Source: Bacillus sp. N13C7 (GTDB taxonomy: Bacteria > Bacillota > Bacilli > Bacillales > Bacillaceae). Taken from it: a stretch of DNA of 55,160 nt. The stretch spans positions 742 through 55,901 of the forward strand of contig NZ_JALAMO010000011.1 of assembly GCF_026790065.1 (NCBI RefSeq), in the 5' to 3' direction. Position numbers and translations under genes: made by a program. The notes beneath the pieces are model-generated. The model had not been told where the DNA came from. It searched no databases and was given only the letters and a program-made list of their open reading frames with translations. This document shows positions 9,313-18,075 of the stretch, piece by piece; the stretch's first letter is position 1, and every line of letters begins with the position of its first letter.

Positions 9313-11357
9313 CTCAATTTTTCCCCGTCTAATACTCCGCTCTTCAGCAATTCCTCTCTCAACACCCCGTATTCCGGCTCCTTCCAGAACGCGTCAGAGG
9401 CCACAAGATTCGCAGCATCCTGCCTTGCCGTTTCAAGCGCTCTGTAGTCATGAACCATGTCCGCCACCTTAAATTCAGGCATTCCGCTTTGTTTTTTCCC
9501 GAAGAAATCTCCGGGACCTCTCAACTCGAGGTCTTTTTCAGAAAGCTCGAAGCCATCATTGGTCTCGGACATAATTCTCATCCGTTCTTTTCCTGTTTCT
9601 GATTTAGGATCGGCCATCAGAATACAGAAAGATTGATGCTCTCCCCGTCCGACACGGCCGCGCAGCTGGTGAAGCTGTGACAGCCCGAAGCGGTCGGCAT
9701 CATAAATCACCATAATAGTTGCATTCGGAACATTCACGCCAACCTCAACAACAGTGGTCGATACGAGAATTTGACAGTGATTTGCGCTGAATTCTCTCAT
9801 CACCTGATCTTTTTCCTCCGAATGCAGCTTTCCATGCATGAGGCCGACGTTCCATTTCCCCCGGAAAATGTCAGAAAGCATATTGTACACGTCAATGGCG
9901 TTTTGCACATCGAGCTTGTCTGATTCTTCAATCAGCGGGCAGATGATATAAGCCTGTCTGCCCTGCTTTAATTCTTTTTCGACGAATGCCAAAATACGGT
10001 CCAGCATGTCATGCTTTACCCAATAGGTCTCGATTTGTTTCCGGCCTGCTGGCATTTCATCAATGACAGATACATCCATTTCACCAAACACTGTGATGGC
10101 TAACGTTCTTGGGATTGGAGTCGCTGTCATAAAGAGAACATCGGGATCCTGACCTTTGTTTCGAAGTTTTTTGCGCTGTTCAACCCCAAATCGATGCTGT
10201 TCATCTGTAATGACGAGACTCAGCGCCTTAAACTCCACCTCATCCTGGATTAAGGCGTGGGTTCCTACAAGAATATCAATCTCTCCTGCGGCAAGGCGCT
10301 CAAGCAGTTCTCTTCGCCGCTTCCCTTTGACAGAGCTTGTCAAAAGCGCCACACTGACATCCCACTTTTCAAATAATGAAACGAGCGAATCAGCATGCTG
10401 TTCGGCCAGAATTTCTGTCGGCACCATGAGTGCTCCCTGGTATCCGGACAGGATTGCGGCATACAGTGCAATGGCGGCGACTGCTGTTTTTCCTGACCCT
10501 ACGTCCCCTTGAAGAAGACGGTTCATTCTGTATGGAGAAGACATGTCTGCTGTTATTTCGCGAAGCACGCGTGACTGGGCATTTGTGAGGGGGAACGGGA
10601 GGCTGTTGATAAATTTCATGAGTTCTTCATTTGAAAAACGCTGCCGTATCCCTTGTGTCTGCTCTCTTTCCGCCTTTCGGAACGCCTGCATTTTCAACTG
10701 AAACAGCAAAAATTCTTCGTAAACAAACCGGCGTCTGGCAAGCTTTAATGCTTCTCTAGTTTCAGGCTGGTGCATTGCTTTTAACGCCTCGTGATAATCC
10801 GGCAGCTTATAGCTATTTCTTAGCTTTTCCGGAAGAGGATCAGGAAGTGAGTCTGCATATTGGGTCAGCGCCTGCTGAATAAATCGTCTCATCATTTTGA
10901 CGGTAACATTTTCTTTCACAGAATACACTGGTTCAATGCTTTTATCCTCTTGATGCGGCCCATTTTTCAGCTCCTGAACAGAGATGGTTTGGCGGTGCTT
11001 GTCCCATTTACCGGAGACCGTCACAATAGAGCCCAGTGAAAGCTTCTTCTTCAAGTAAGGCCGGTTAAAACATACGGCTGTGATTAAATAGCGGCCGACA
11101 AGAAGCCTGAATGTCAGCCTGTTTCGTTTCTTTCCGTAATAGGTAAGAGAAGGCTCTGAATGAACCTTCCCTTCGACTGTGACTCTTTCATCATGCTTTA
11201 CTTCTTCTAAGTCCCTCAGCTCGTAGTCATCATAGCGATAAGGGAAATAATTCAGAAGATCAGAAATGTCATATATACCGAGTTCATGTAATGTTTTTTC
11301 TGTTTCCGGCCCAATACCCTTAATGTTAGCTATACTAGTTTGCTGATGTTGTTTCAC
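9309..11357 (-). CDS. recG: ATP-dependent DNA helicase RecG
   Basis: Branch-migrating helicase that remodels stalled replication forks and Holliday junctions. The 682 residues comprise an N-terminal wedge/OB region, then superfamily 2 helicase motifs: Walker A GDVGSGKT, DEQH box in VITDEQHRFG, TATPIPRTL, and QLRGRVGRG near the C-terminus. The start codon is GTG (minus strand GTGAAACAACAT). It lies inside the 3' end of sdaAA, a 23-base overlap that suggests translational coupling to the serine dehydratase genes. Confidence 0.97.
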   Translation of the reverse strand: MKQHQQTSIANIKGIGPETEKTLHELGIYDISDLLNYFPYRYDDYELRDLEEVKHDERVTVEGKVHSEPSLTYYGKKRNRLTFRLLVGRYLITAVCFNRPYLKKKLSLGSIVTVSGKWDKHRQTISVQELKNGPHQEDKSIEPVYSVKENVTVKMMRRFIQQALTQYADSLPDPLPEKLRNSYKLPDYHEALKAMHQPETREALKLARRRFVYEEFLLFQLKMQAFRKAEREQTQGIRQRFSNEELMKFINSLPFPLTNAQSRVLREITADMSSPYRMNRLLQGDVGSGKTAVAAIALYAAILSGYQGALMVPTEILAEQHADSLVSLFEKWDVSVALLTSSVKGKRRRELLERLAAGEIDILVGTHALIQDEVEFKALSLVITDEQHRFGVEQRKKLRNKGQDPDVLFMTATPIPRTLAITVFGEMDVSVIDEMPAGRKQIETYWVKHDMLDRILAFVEKELKQGRQAYIICPLIEESDKLDVQNAIDVYNMLSDIFRGKWNVGLMHGKLHSEEKDQVMREFSANHCQILVSTTVVEVGVNVPNATIMVIYDADRFGLSQLHQLRGRVGRGEHQSFCILMADPKSETGKERMRIMSETNDGFELSEKDLELRGPGDFFGKKQSGMPEFKVADMVHDYRALETARQDAANLVASDAFWKEPEYGVLREELLKSGVLDGEKLS

Positions 11358-12237
11358 GTGAACCTAGCGCTCCTCCGAAAATTTTTTTCTCTAACTCTCT
11401 TCCAGTCGGTGTTGCTGCTAAACCGCCCTGGCCTGTTTCTCTAAGTGCAGTCGGCATCGTTTGGCCAATTTTATACATTGCATCGATAACTTCATCACAT
11501 GGAATGCGGCTTGTAATGCCCGCCAATGCCATATCAGCAGCAATCATTGCATTTGAAGCGCCCATTGCATTCCGTTTCACACAAGGCACTTCAACTACCC
11601 CTGCAACAGGGTCGCACACAAGGCCGAGCATATTTTTTAATGTAATAGCCATGGCCTCCGCACTTTGCTCGGGTGTTCCGCCTGCCATTTCAACAATAGC
11701 CGCTGCAGCCATGCCTGAGGCTGATCCAACCTCTGCCTGACATCCCCCGGCGGCACCGGAAATACTTGCGTTATTCGCCACGACAAATCCGAAAGCCCCG
11801 GCCGTAAATAAAAAGCGGATCATTTGTTCTCTTGTCGGATTCAGCTTTTCTTTTACAGCAAATAACGTGCCAGGCACCACCCCGGCAGAACCTGCAGTCG
11901 GTGTCGCACAGATGGTTCCCATGGCTGCATTTACTTCATTTGTTGCAACAGCTTTCGATACTGCATCTAGAATCAGCGGACCAGACAGGCTTTTACCTGA
12001 TTGAATGTAGGCCTGCAATTTAATGGCATCCCCGCCTGTTAAGCCCGTTTGGCTCGTAACGCCCTCAAGTCCTTTCTGAACCGCTGCTTCCATGACAGTC
12101 AGATTGTGATCCATCTGCTGAAAAATCTCTTCTTTTGTTTTTTCTGTAACTTCCATCTCTTGCGCGATCATTACATCAGAGATCGATATTTGCTTTTCTT
12201 TGGTAATCTCAATTAATTCTTTTACATTACGAAACAT
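11335..12237 (-). CDS. sdaAA: L-serine dehydratase alpha subunit
   Basis: Catalytic, iron-sulfur part of the two-subunit L-serine deaminase that turns serine into pyruvate and ammonia. The 300 residues contain cysteines at 110 (CATPTAGSAG), 166 (CQAEVGSASG), 208 (CDPVAG) and 219. Three of these are expected to ligate the [4Fe-4S] cluster that abstracts the serine hydroxyl. It follows sdaAB by 23 bases and overlaps recG. Confidence 0.95.
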   Translation of the reverse strand: MFRNVKELIEITKEKQISISDVMIAQEMEVTEKTKEEIFQQMDHNLTVMEAAVQKGLEGVTSQTGLTGGDAIKLQAYIQSGKSLSGPLILDAVSKAVATNEVNAAMGTICATPTAGSAGVVPGTLFAVKEKLNPTREQMIRFLFTAGAFGFVVANNASISGAAGGCQAEVGSASGMAAAAIVEMAGGTPEQSAEAMAITLKNMLGLVCDPVAGVVEVPCVKRNAMGASNAMIAADMALAGITSRIPCDEVIDAMYKIGQTMPTALRETGQGGLAATPTGRELEKKIFGGALGSRETTSAN

Positions 12238-12260
12238 AACTGGCTCCTCCTGACCCTTCG

Positions 12261-12923
12261 CTAGTCAGCAATCTTTGTCACTTGAATAATATTCGGCAGC
12301 TTCGACAGCTCGTCGAGAACGTGGTCGTCAATATTTTGATCCACCTCTATTGTCATCAGCGCAAGCTGCCCGATATCTTTGCGGGCTACTTCCATATGGC
12401 CTACGTTGATTGAAAATTTCGCGAGGACATTGGCAACACCGGCAATTGTGCCAAACTTGTCATTATGAACAACTAATATGGCCGGATGGTTTCCTGACAG
12501 CCGGAGTTCAAAACCATTCAATTCTGTGATTTCGATCTTTCCCCCGCCAATCGAAATACCCGTCAGCTCAAGCTCTCCCTTTTCATCAGATATGGTGATT
12601 TTGGCTGTATTCGGATGGACCGGGACAGCGTCTTCAACCCGAAACTCTATATCAATTCCTTTACCCTCTGCAAGTTGTATAGCAGTTTTAATCCGCTCGT
12701 CGAATGTATCAAAATCAAGCAATCCGCCGATAATCGCGACATCTGTACCGTGGCCCTTATACGTTTCTGCAAAAGAGCCGTAAAAGGATACGACGATGCG
12801 CTCAGGCTCTCTGCCAAATAAACTTCTGGCCACTCTCCCGATTCTAGCCGCTCCCGCCGTATGCGAACTGGATGGACCGATCATAACCGGGCCAATAATA
12901 TCAAAAACGCTTCTGTATTTCAT
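12261..12923 (-). CDS. sdaAB: L-serine dehydratase beta subunit
   Basis: Partner of SdaAA. The 220 residues have an N-terminal substrate-binding domain with GPSSSHT (about 16-22) and a C-terminal ACT domain (from about 148, with VGHMEVARKD) that probably senses serine. GGAGGAATAGC precedes the ATG. A strong hairpin after yloV and a possible promoter upstream suggest that sdaAB-sdaAA-recG can be transcribed on its own. Confidence 0.95.
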   Translation of the reverse strand: MKYRSVFDIIGPVMIGPSSSHTAGAARIGRVARSLFGREPERIVVSFYGSFAETYKGHGTDVAIIGGLLDFDTFDERIKTAIQLAEGKGIDIEFRVEDAVPVHPNTAKITISDEKGELELTGISIGGGKIEITELNGFELRLSGNHPAILVVHNDKFGTIAGVANVLAKFSINVGHMEVARKDIGQLALMTIEVDQNIDDHVLDELSKLPNIIQVTKIAD

Positions 12924-12967
12924 GCTATTCCTCCTTATGAACCTGAGCTTATAAGCGCTTTGCTTCT

Positions 12968-12996
12968 AGACTAATTGATCAGATATAAAATGGCAA
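12968..12996 (-). promoter_or_regulatory. Candidate sdaAB promoter
   Basis: On the minus strand TTGCCA (12991-12996), a 17-base spacer and TAGTCT (12968-12973). The -10 is only fair. It lies between the yloV terminator and the sdaAB ATG, where a promoter would be needed. Confidence 0.4.
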
Positions 12997-13037
12997 GCGG
13001 GCGCGTTACAGCGCTGCCGCACTTAAAAGCAGACATA

Positions 13038-13068
13038 AGAATAGAAGGGCGAATCGCCCTTCTATTCT
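13038..13068 (-). terminator. Perfect 31-base inverted repeat, yloV terminator
   Basis: Two 15-base arms (AGAATAGAAGGGCGA and its complement) separated by a single base, so a real RNA hairpin would open a few central pairs. The first arm contains the last codons and TAG of yloV. After the stem the transcript reads TTATG, with Us already inside the distal arm (TTCTATTCT). It is probably the terminator between yloUV and sdaAB. Confidence 0.7.
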
Positions 13069-14723
13069 GCGGAAACGATATACGAATACAGCGGCTGTTT
13101 TCCATTGTGGACCTCAACCTCAATATCCTCGTACTTTTCACTAAGAAACGCTTCAAGCTCCTCAGCTTCTTCCTGGGACGCATCCTCACCATAAAGGATA
13201 GTGACAATTTCGTCGTCTTCTCCGATCATTTCTGCCAGCAGCATTTTCGCGGCTGACAGCTGATCTTCAGCAGTTCCGATAATCGTTCCATTCAGAATGC
13301 CCATAAAGTCGCCTTTTTTAATGTCTTTGCCGTCGATATGAGTGTCTCTGACTGAGTACGTCACCTGCCCGCTTTTTACTTGCTGAATGGCACTGAGCAT
13401 ATTGGCTTTGTTCGCTTCAGCTTCTTGATCAGGATGAAATGCCAGCAGGGCTGACATCCCTTGCGGAACCGTTTTAGCCGGAATGACAAAAACCTGTTCA
13501 TCCATTACGCTGGCCGCTTGATTAGCAGCCATAATGATGTTCGAGTTATTCGGTAAGATAAACACCGTTTCTGCATTTACAGACTTCACGGCTTCGACAA
13601 TATCCTCAGTGCTCGGGTTCATAGTCTGCCCGCCTTCGATCACAACAGAAGCCCCGATGCTTTTGAATAAGTCAGAAATGCCTTCTCCCATTGCTACAGT
13701 CACAATGCCGTACGGCTGCTTTGCAGGCGGTGTTTCGTTATCTGCAGGCTTGCTTTCTTGGCTGATGATGGAGGTATGCTGCTCTCTCATATTTTCGATT
13801 TTAATTTTGATCAATTCACCGTAATGCTGGGCATAGTTTAATACGTTTCCCGGCTCTTCCGCATGAATATGAACCTTCGCCAGCGATTCATCCGCAATGA
13901 CTAACAGAGAATCACCGAACTGGCTGAGGTCTTGTCTGAAGGTGCCTTCGTCGAATTCTCGTTTTGTCTGATCAAGCCTAACCATCACTTCGGTACAAAA
14001 ACCGAATTCAATATCTTCGGTATTCATCATGCTTTGTGCGCTCTTATGATGCTCTGCGCTGACCATGTCGTCAAGTGACGGAAGAACGGCTTTCTGGGGC
14101 ACAGTTTCACCTTTTAATGAAGCGAGAAAACCTTCATACACACAAAGCAGCCCTTTGCCGCCGCTGTCGACAACGCCTACTTCCTTCAGGACTGGAAGCA
14201 ATTCAGGGGTCCGGTTTAGTGACGCCTCTGCTTCTTCTATCACGGCAGTCATCAGCGCTGTGATATCGGTTTCTTTTTCTGCCAGTTCCATCGCTTTTTT
14301 TGCAGCGTCTTTTGCAACTGTTAAAATAGTGCCCTCTACAGGTTTCATGACAGCTTTATACGCCATATCAACACCTGCTTGCAGTGCTTGTGCAAACTCT
14401 AACGCATTAATTTCTTTTTTTGTTTCAATGCTTTTACTGAATCCGCGGAACAATTGAGACAGGATAACTCCTGAATTTCCGCGTGCTCCCATGAGCAGTC
14501 CTTTAGATAACGCGGAGCCCACCTTACCGATATCATCCGTATTCATTTGCTCCACTTCTCTTGCTCCGGAAGTCATTGACAGGTTCATGTTCGTTCCCGT
14601 ATCGCCGTCCGGCACCGGAAACACGTTCAGCGCATCAACCGCACTCGCGTTTTGAGACAGATTCTGCGCTCCCGCAAGAATCATCTCGGCAAAGGTTCTG
14701 CCGTCTAATGTTCTGATAGACAA
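13062..14723 (-). CDS. yloV: Fatty acid kinase FakA-like protein YloV
   Basis: The ATP-binding kinase part of the FakAB system, which phosphorylates host or recycled fatty acids presented by a FakB (DegV) carrier. The 553 residues show an N-terminal DhaL (dihydroxyacetone kinase L) domain with DGDTGTNM at about 39-46, a middle linking domain, and a C-terminal DegV-like region. The start is TTG, preceded by AGGAGGAGTAGGA; the ORF gives MSIRTLDGRTF. It follows yloU by 15 bases. The FakA role is known from the family, not from this sequence. Confidence 0.92.
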   Translation of the reverse strand: MSIRTLDGRTFAEMILAGAQNLSQNASAVDALNVFPVPDGDTGTNMNLSMTSGAREVEQMNTDDIGKVGSALSKGLLMGARGNSGVILSQLFRGFSKSIETKKEINALEFAQALQAGVDMAYKAVMKPVEGTILTVAKDAAKKAMELAEKETDITALMTAVIEEAEASLNRTPELLPVLKEVGVVDSGGKGLLCVYEGFLASLKGETVPQKAVLPSLDDMVSAEHHKSAQSMMNTEDIEFGFCTEVMVRLDQTKREFDEGTFRQDLSQFGDSLLVIADESLAKVHIHAEEPGNVLNYAQHYGELIKIKIENMREQHTSIISQESKPADNETPPAKQPYGIVTVAMGEGISDLFKSIGASVVIEGGQTMNPSTEDIVEAVKSVNAETVFILPNNSNIIMAANQAASVMDEQVFVIPAKTVPQGMSALLAFHPDQEAEANKANMLSAIQQVKSGQVTYSVRDTHIDGKDIKKGDFMGILNGTIIGTAEDQLSAAKMLLAEMIGEDDEIVTILYGEDASQEEAEELEAFLSEKYEDIEVEVHNGKQPLYSYIVSAE

Positions 14724-14738
14724 TCCTACTCCTCCTAA

Positions 14739-15101
14739 CTACGGGTTCGTCACTCGTACGCCTTGGACATAAATATTGACAGAGTCTACTGCCAGTCCGA
14801 TCGTTTGATTTACTGTGTACTTTACTTTTGTTTGGACATTATGTGCCACTTCAGAAATTTTCGTGCCGTAGCTGACAATGATATACATGTCAATATGTAT
14901 CTGTTCTCCTTCTTGGCGAACTTGGACACCCCTGCTGAAATTCTCTTTCCGAAGGATTTCAGTCAGTCCGTCTTTAATCTGGTTTTTAGAGGCCATGCCG
15001 ACAATGCCGTAACAGTCAATCGCCGCCCCTCCTGCAACCATCGCAATGACTTCATTAGATATATCAATCTGCCCGTACTTCGTTCTTAATTCAATGGACA
15101 C
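14739..15101 (-). CDS. yloU: Asp23/YloU family protein
   Basis: 120-residue Asp23 (alkaline shock protein) family protein, without signal peptide or membrane segment. Members form envelope-associated or cytosolic filaments in Staphylococcus, but the role in Bacillus is not established. The start is GTG with AAGGAGG five bases upstream. Next to yloV it suggests a link to fatty-acid salvage that is conserved but unexplained. First gene of the yloU-yloV transcript. Confidence 0.9.
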   Translation of the reverse strand: MSIELRTKYGQIDISNEVIAMVAGGAAIDCYGIVGMASKNQIKDGLTEILRKENFSRGVQVRQEGEQIHIDMYIIVSYGTKISEVAHNVQTKVKYTVNQTIGLAVDSVNIYVQGVRVTNP

Positions 15102-15206
15102 ACTAGTTCCTCCTTCGAATGCATAGAGTTACAGCTATTCTACTATATGGTTTCCATTAAGGAAAGAAAAGACCCGGGTATCGCTGCCCGTCCCTCTACA
15201 TATACT

Positions 15207-15235
15207 ATAGCACCGCTGTTTCTGCAAGATGTCAA
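15207..15235 (-). promoter_or_regulatory. Candidate yloU promoter
   Basis: Perfect TTGACA on the minus strand (15230-15235), with GCTATA at 17 bases (15207-15212) in the context TGCTATAGTATATG. An alternative TATAGT sits three bases further, at spacing 20. It lies about 105 bases before the yloU GTG. Confidence 0.5.
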
Positions 15236-15267
15236 GTGAATTTTCTTGAAAGATGATGAAACAATAG

Positions 15268-15296
15268 TTGCAAACGTTTTTTAGCTGTGGTAAATT
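15268..15296 (+). promoter_or_regulatory. rpmB promoter (SigA-type)
   Basis: TTGCAA (15268-15273), 17-base spacer, TAAATT (15291-15296), on the plus strand about 80 bases before the rpmB ATG. It is back to back with the yloU promoter. Confidence 0.6.
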
Positions 15297-15367
15297 ATTT
15301 AAAGTATCCATATCGAAAGCATCTAAGATCATTTGAATGTTTAAAAGTAGATGTTTTGTGCAAGTGA

Positions 15368-15568
<201 letters not shown>

Positions 15569-15575
15569 CAAAATG

Positions 15576-15607
15576 AACGCCTGCCCCGATATGTGGCAGG
15601 CGTTTTT
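15576..15607. terminator. Bidirectional terminator between rpmB and spoVM
   Basis: AACGCCTGCC and GGCAGGCGTT pair across a nine-base loop, followed by TTT on the plus strand. As-to-Us on the other strand are partial. It lies eight bases after the rpmB stop and between convergent rpmB and spoVM. Confidence 0.85.
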
Positions 15608-15641
15608 ATGTGGTGAAAGAGGGCTTTGAACCCCTGGGCAA

Positions 15642-15722
15642 TTAATCTTTTCTAAATGAGCCCAGCATCGCCCGGACAATTCCTCCTAAAAACTTCGGCA
15701 ATTTAATGGTGTAAAATTTCAT
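15642..15722 (-). CDS. spoVM: Stage V sporulation protein M
   Basis: 26-codon gene. It encodes MKFYTIKLPKFLGGIVRAML plus six more residues (GSFRKD). As I remember it, this equals B. subtilis SpoVM, the amphipathic helix that recognises the positively curved forespore membrane and anchors SpoIVA to start coat assembly. Pro9, which keeps the helix shallow in the membrane, is present. GGAGGGGACAAAA precedes the ATG. Expression should be mother-cell specific in sporulation, but I could not assign a SigE promoter with confidence in the 69 bases before it. Confidence 0.97.
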   Translation of the reverse strand: MKFYTIKLPKFLGGIVRAMLGSFRKD

Positions 15723-15791
15723 TTTTGTCCCCTCCTATAACGTCCCGTAACCGCCTGTTCATTGATTTCAGCAAATGAATGAAAGCACATG

Positions 15792-16436
15792 CTAATCCGT
15801 GCTTCTTATCATTATTAATATGCCTTTTGCAAACGAAAAAGTACCTCGTGAATGAATGAGTTCGTTACTAATACATAGTGTTGAACCAAGCGTAATATGA
15901 CACTTATTTAGCGGATATTTAAAACCGTCCAGCGTCAGCTCATGTATTTCTTCGGAAAACGGTATAAAGGAGATATATCGCTTGTTTTCATCCTTCTCAA
16001 TATCATATTCACCGGGAGGGAACATTTGAATATGATTTTGTTTGTCTATCAGCCTAATTTTTATATTTGTTTTTACACCTCTATATAGAAGCTGGATGTT
16101 TCCTAAAAAGTGATCAGCTCTGCCGCCTGTAATGCCGAAAATCTGAATGACATCCGGCTGCTTTTCCAGTGCCCAATCAAGAGCGAGATCTAAATCTGTT
16201 TGGTCTTTTTCCGCTTGGTATACATGGAGTGCGGGAGCGGCTTTTTCAATTCGGCAGCGTTCATGCTCTGTTATGCTGTCAAAATCCCCAAAGGCTTCAT
16301 CAGGAATGATCCCGGCATCTAAAAGAGTGACTGTGCCTTTGTCAACACCTACCCAGAGGATGTGCTCAGCCGGACAGCCGGTTAGATCGGGAATTAAATC
16401 TTTCGGGCCTCCGGCTACGATATTGATTGTTTTCAT
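15792..16436 (-). CDS. thiN: Thiamine pyrophosphokinase
   Basis: Transfers pyrophosphate from ATP to thiamine to make thiamine diphosphate directly (formerly yloS). The 214 residues have the family motifs GDFDSI (about 50-55), EKDQTDLDLAL and GITGGRADHFLGNI, which form the ATP and Mg2+ site, plus a C-terminal thiamine-binding beta domain. It lies after a hairpin that separates it from rpe, so its share of the prpC-rpe transcript may be reduced. No TPP riboswitch is visible upstream. Confidence 0.95.
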   Translation of the reverse strand: MKTINIVAGGPKDLIPDLTGCPAEHILWVGVDKGTVTLLDAGIIPDEAFGDFDSITEHERCRIEKAAPALHVYQAEKDQTDLDLALDWALEKQPDVIQIFGITGGRADHFLGNIQLLYRGVKTNIKIRLIDKQNHIQMFPPGEYDIEKDENKRYISFIPFSEEIHELTLDGFKYPLNKCHITLGSTLCISNELIHSRGTFSFAKGILIMIRSTD

Positions 16437-16462
16437 TTCTGATCCCTTTCTCTACATACAGG

Positions 16463-16499
16463 AAAAAGAGCTTGGGCTTAGTATGCCCAGCTCTTTTTT
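16463..16499 (-). terminator. Terminator between rpe and thiN
   Basis: AAAAAAGAGCTGGGC and GCCCAAGCTCTTTTT form a stem with a single bulged A and a loop of about six bases. It has an A-tract before and a U-tract after, so it could work in both directions. It starts just after the rpe stop codon. Confidence 0.75.
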
Positions 16500-16506
16500 C
16501 ATCTGC

Positions 16507-17160
16507 TTATTTGCTTCCTCTGATTTCAGAAATCGCTTTCTTGCGGTCAGGCTGGCCATACACAGCTGAACCGGCAACAAGTAAATTTGCACCCGCTTCA
16601 ATCACTAACGGAGCGGTTTCTTTGTTGACGCCGCCGTCCACTTCAATTAGCAGATCCTGTTTCCCTCTTTCATCCGCCATTCGCTTAACCTCTTTTATTT
16701 TAGGAAGGACGGAATGAATAAATTTCTGCCCGCCAAATCCCGGGTTCACCGTCATTAAAAGCACAAGATCAAGATCGTCGAAAATATGCTCAATGACTTG
16801 AACAGGCGTATGCGGGTTCAGAACAACACCAGCCTTCACGCCCTGCTCTTTAATGAGCTGGATGGTACGGTGCAGGTGCGGACATGCTTCAGCATGCACA
16901 GACAGGATATCTGCGCCCGCTTTCGCGAAAGCCGGAATATAACGATCCGGCTCTTCTATCATTAAATGAACATCAAGCGGCAGATCTGTTACCGGCCGGA
17001 CCGCTTCTACAATCAGCGGACCAATCGTGATATTCGGGACAAAATGGCCGTCCATAACATCAATATGAATACAATCGGCTCCGCCTTTTTCTACATCTTT
17101 AATCTCATTGCCTAAAGCGGCAAAATCAGCGGAAAGAATAGATGGTGCAACCTTTATCAT
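16507..17160 (-). CDS. rpe: Ribulose-phosphate 3-epimerase
   Basis: Interconverts ribulose-5-phosphate and xylulose-5-phosphate in the pentose phosphate pathway. The 217-residue TIM barrel shows the family signatures [12 protein letters not shown] (metal-binding His and Asp) and [10 protein letters not shown], and the phosphate-binding GGVN and AGSAVYG loops. It starts four bases after rsgA, as in the conserved prpC-prkC-rsgA-rpe order. Confidence 0.97.
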   Translation of the reverse strand: MIKVAPSILSADFAALGNEIKDVEKGGADCIHIDVMDGHFVPNITIGPLIVEAVRPVTDLPLDVHLMIEEPDRYIPAFAKAGADILSVHAEACPHLHRTIQLIKEQGVKAGVVLNPHTPVQVIEHIFDDLDLVLLMTVNPGFGGQKFIHSVLPKIKEVKRMADERGKQDLLIEVDGGVNKETAPLVIEAGANLLVAGSAVYGQPDRKKAISEIRGSK

Positions 17161-17164
17161 TATG

Positions 17165-18061
17165 CTAATACCTCGGCTTTCTGTCTTTAATCTCCGTCAT
17201 AAATTCAACATAATGGTCATAGCGGTACTGCTTTAATTCCCCGTCTTCAACTGCTTGTTTCACCGCACATTTCGGCTCTTTTAAATGCAGACATCCTCTA
17301 AATTTGCATGAAGAGCTTTTTTCTCTGATATCAGGGAATGTATAACCCAGCTCTTCTTCCTCAATGTCTGTAAATTCAAGCGAGCTGAACCCCGGAGTAT
17401 CTGCAACCAAACCTCCGGACGTGTGAATCAGCTCCACATGGCGGGTTGTATGTTTCCCGCGGCCCAAATGCTCGGAAATCTCGTTTGTTCTCAAACCAAG
17501 CTCCGGGCTGATCGCGTTGAGAAGCGAGGATTTTCCAACACCGGACTGACCGGCAAATACCGTTGTTTTGTCCTGAAAATGCGGGATAATGTCCGATAAA
17601 CTGTCTTGGTCCTTAGAGGAGGTGAGATACACGTCATACCCAATATTCCGATAATCCTCTGCATAGGCTTGAATCGCATCCCGTGTATCTTGATCTTCTA
17701 TCAGATCCATTTTTGTAATGCATATAATCGGCTGAATCTCATTGGCCTCAACGAGAACCAAGAAACGGTCGAGCAATGCCGTACTGAAAGAAGGCTGAAC
17801 CGCTGAGAAAACAAGGACTGCTTGATCAACGTTGCAAATTGGCGGCCTGATCAGCTCATTGGTTCTTTCTTTAATTTCCATCAGATATCCCTCTTTATCA
17901 TTTTCAGCCTGATACACAACGTAATCGCCGACGAGAGGGGTGATTTTGTTCTTTCTGAAAATGCCTCTTCCTCTGCATTGTATCACTTTATCTGAATCCT
18001 CAGATTCATCCAGTACATAGTAAAAGCCGCTTAGCGCCTTAATAATTTTGCCCTCAGGCAT
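17165..18061 (-). CDS. rsgA: Ribosome small-subunit assembly GTPase RsgA (CpgA)
   Basis: Circularly permuted GTPase that checks late 30S maturation; in B. subtilis it is called CpgA/YloQ and is a PrkC substrate. The 298 residues have an N-terminal OB fold, then permuted G motifs: TKMDL (G4) comes before [12 protein letters not shown] (G1) and DTPGF (G3). A C-terminal zinc finger follows (C-FRGC-H-C pattern near 262-274). It lies 14 bases after prkC. Confidence 0.97.
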   Translation of the reverse strand: MPEGKIIKALSGFYYVLDESEDSDKVIQCRGRGIFRKNKITPLVGDYVVYQAENDKEGYLMEIKERTNELIRPPICNVDQAVLVFSAVQPSFSTALLDRFLVLVEANEIQPIICITKMDLIEDQDTRDAIQAYAEDYRNIGYDVYLTSSKDQDSLSDIIPHFQDKTTVFAGQSGVGKSSLLNAISPELGLRTNEISEHLGRGKHTTRHVELIHTSGGLVADTPGFSSLEFTDIEEEELGYTFPDIREKSSSCKFRGCLHLKEPKCAVKQAVEDGELKQYRYDHYVEFMTEIKDRKPRY

Positions 18062-18075
18062 ATTTTCCCTCCTTG

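Noticed and set aside
15723..15791. A SigE promoter for spoVM
   Set aside because: One is expected from known biology, but I could not align convincing -35 and -10 boxes by eye.
15792..16500. A TPP riboswitch before thiN
   Set aside because: The gap is only 70 bases and contains a plain terminator hairpin; no thi-box sequence is seen.
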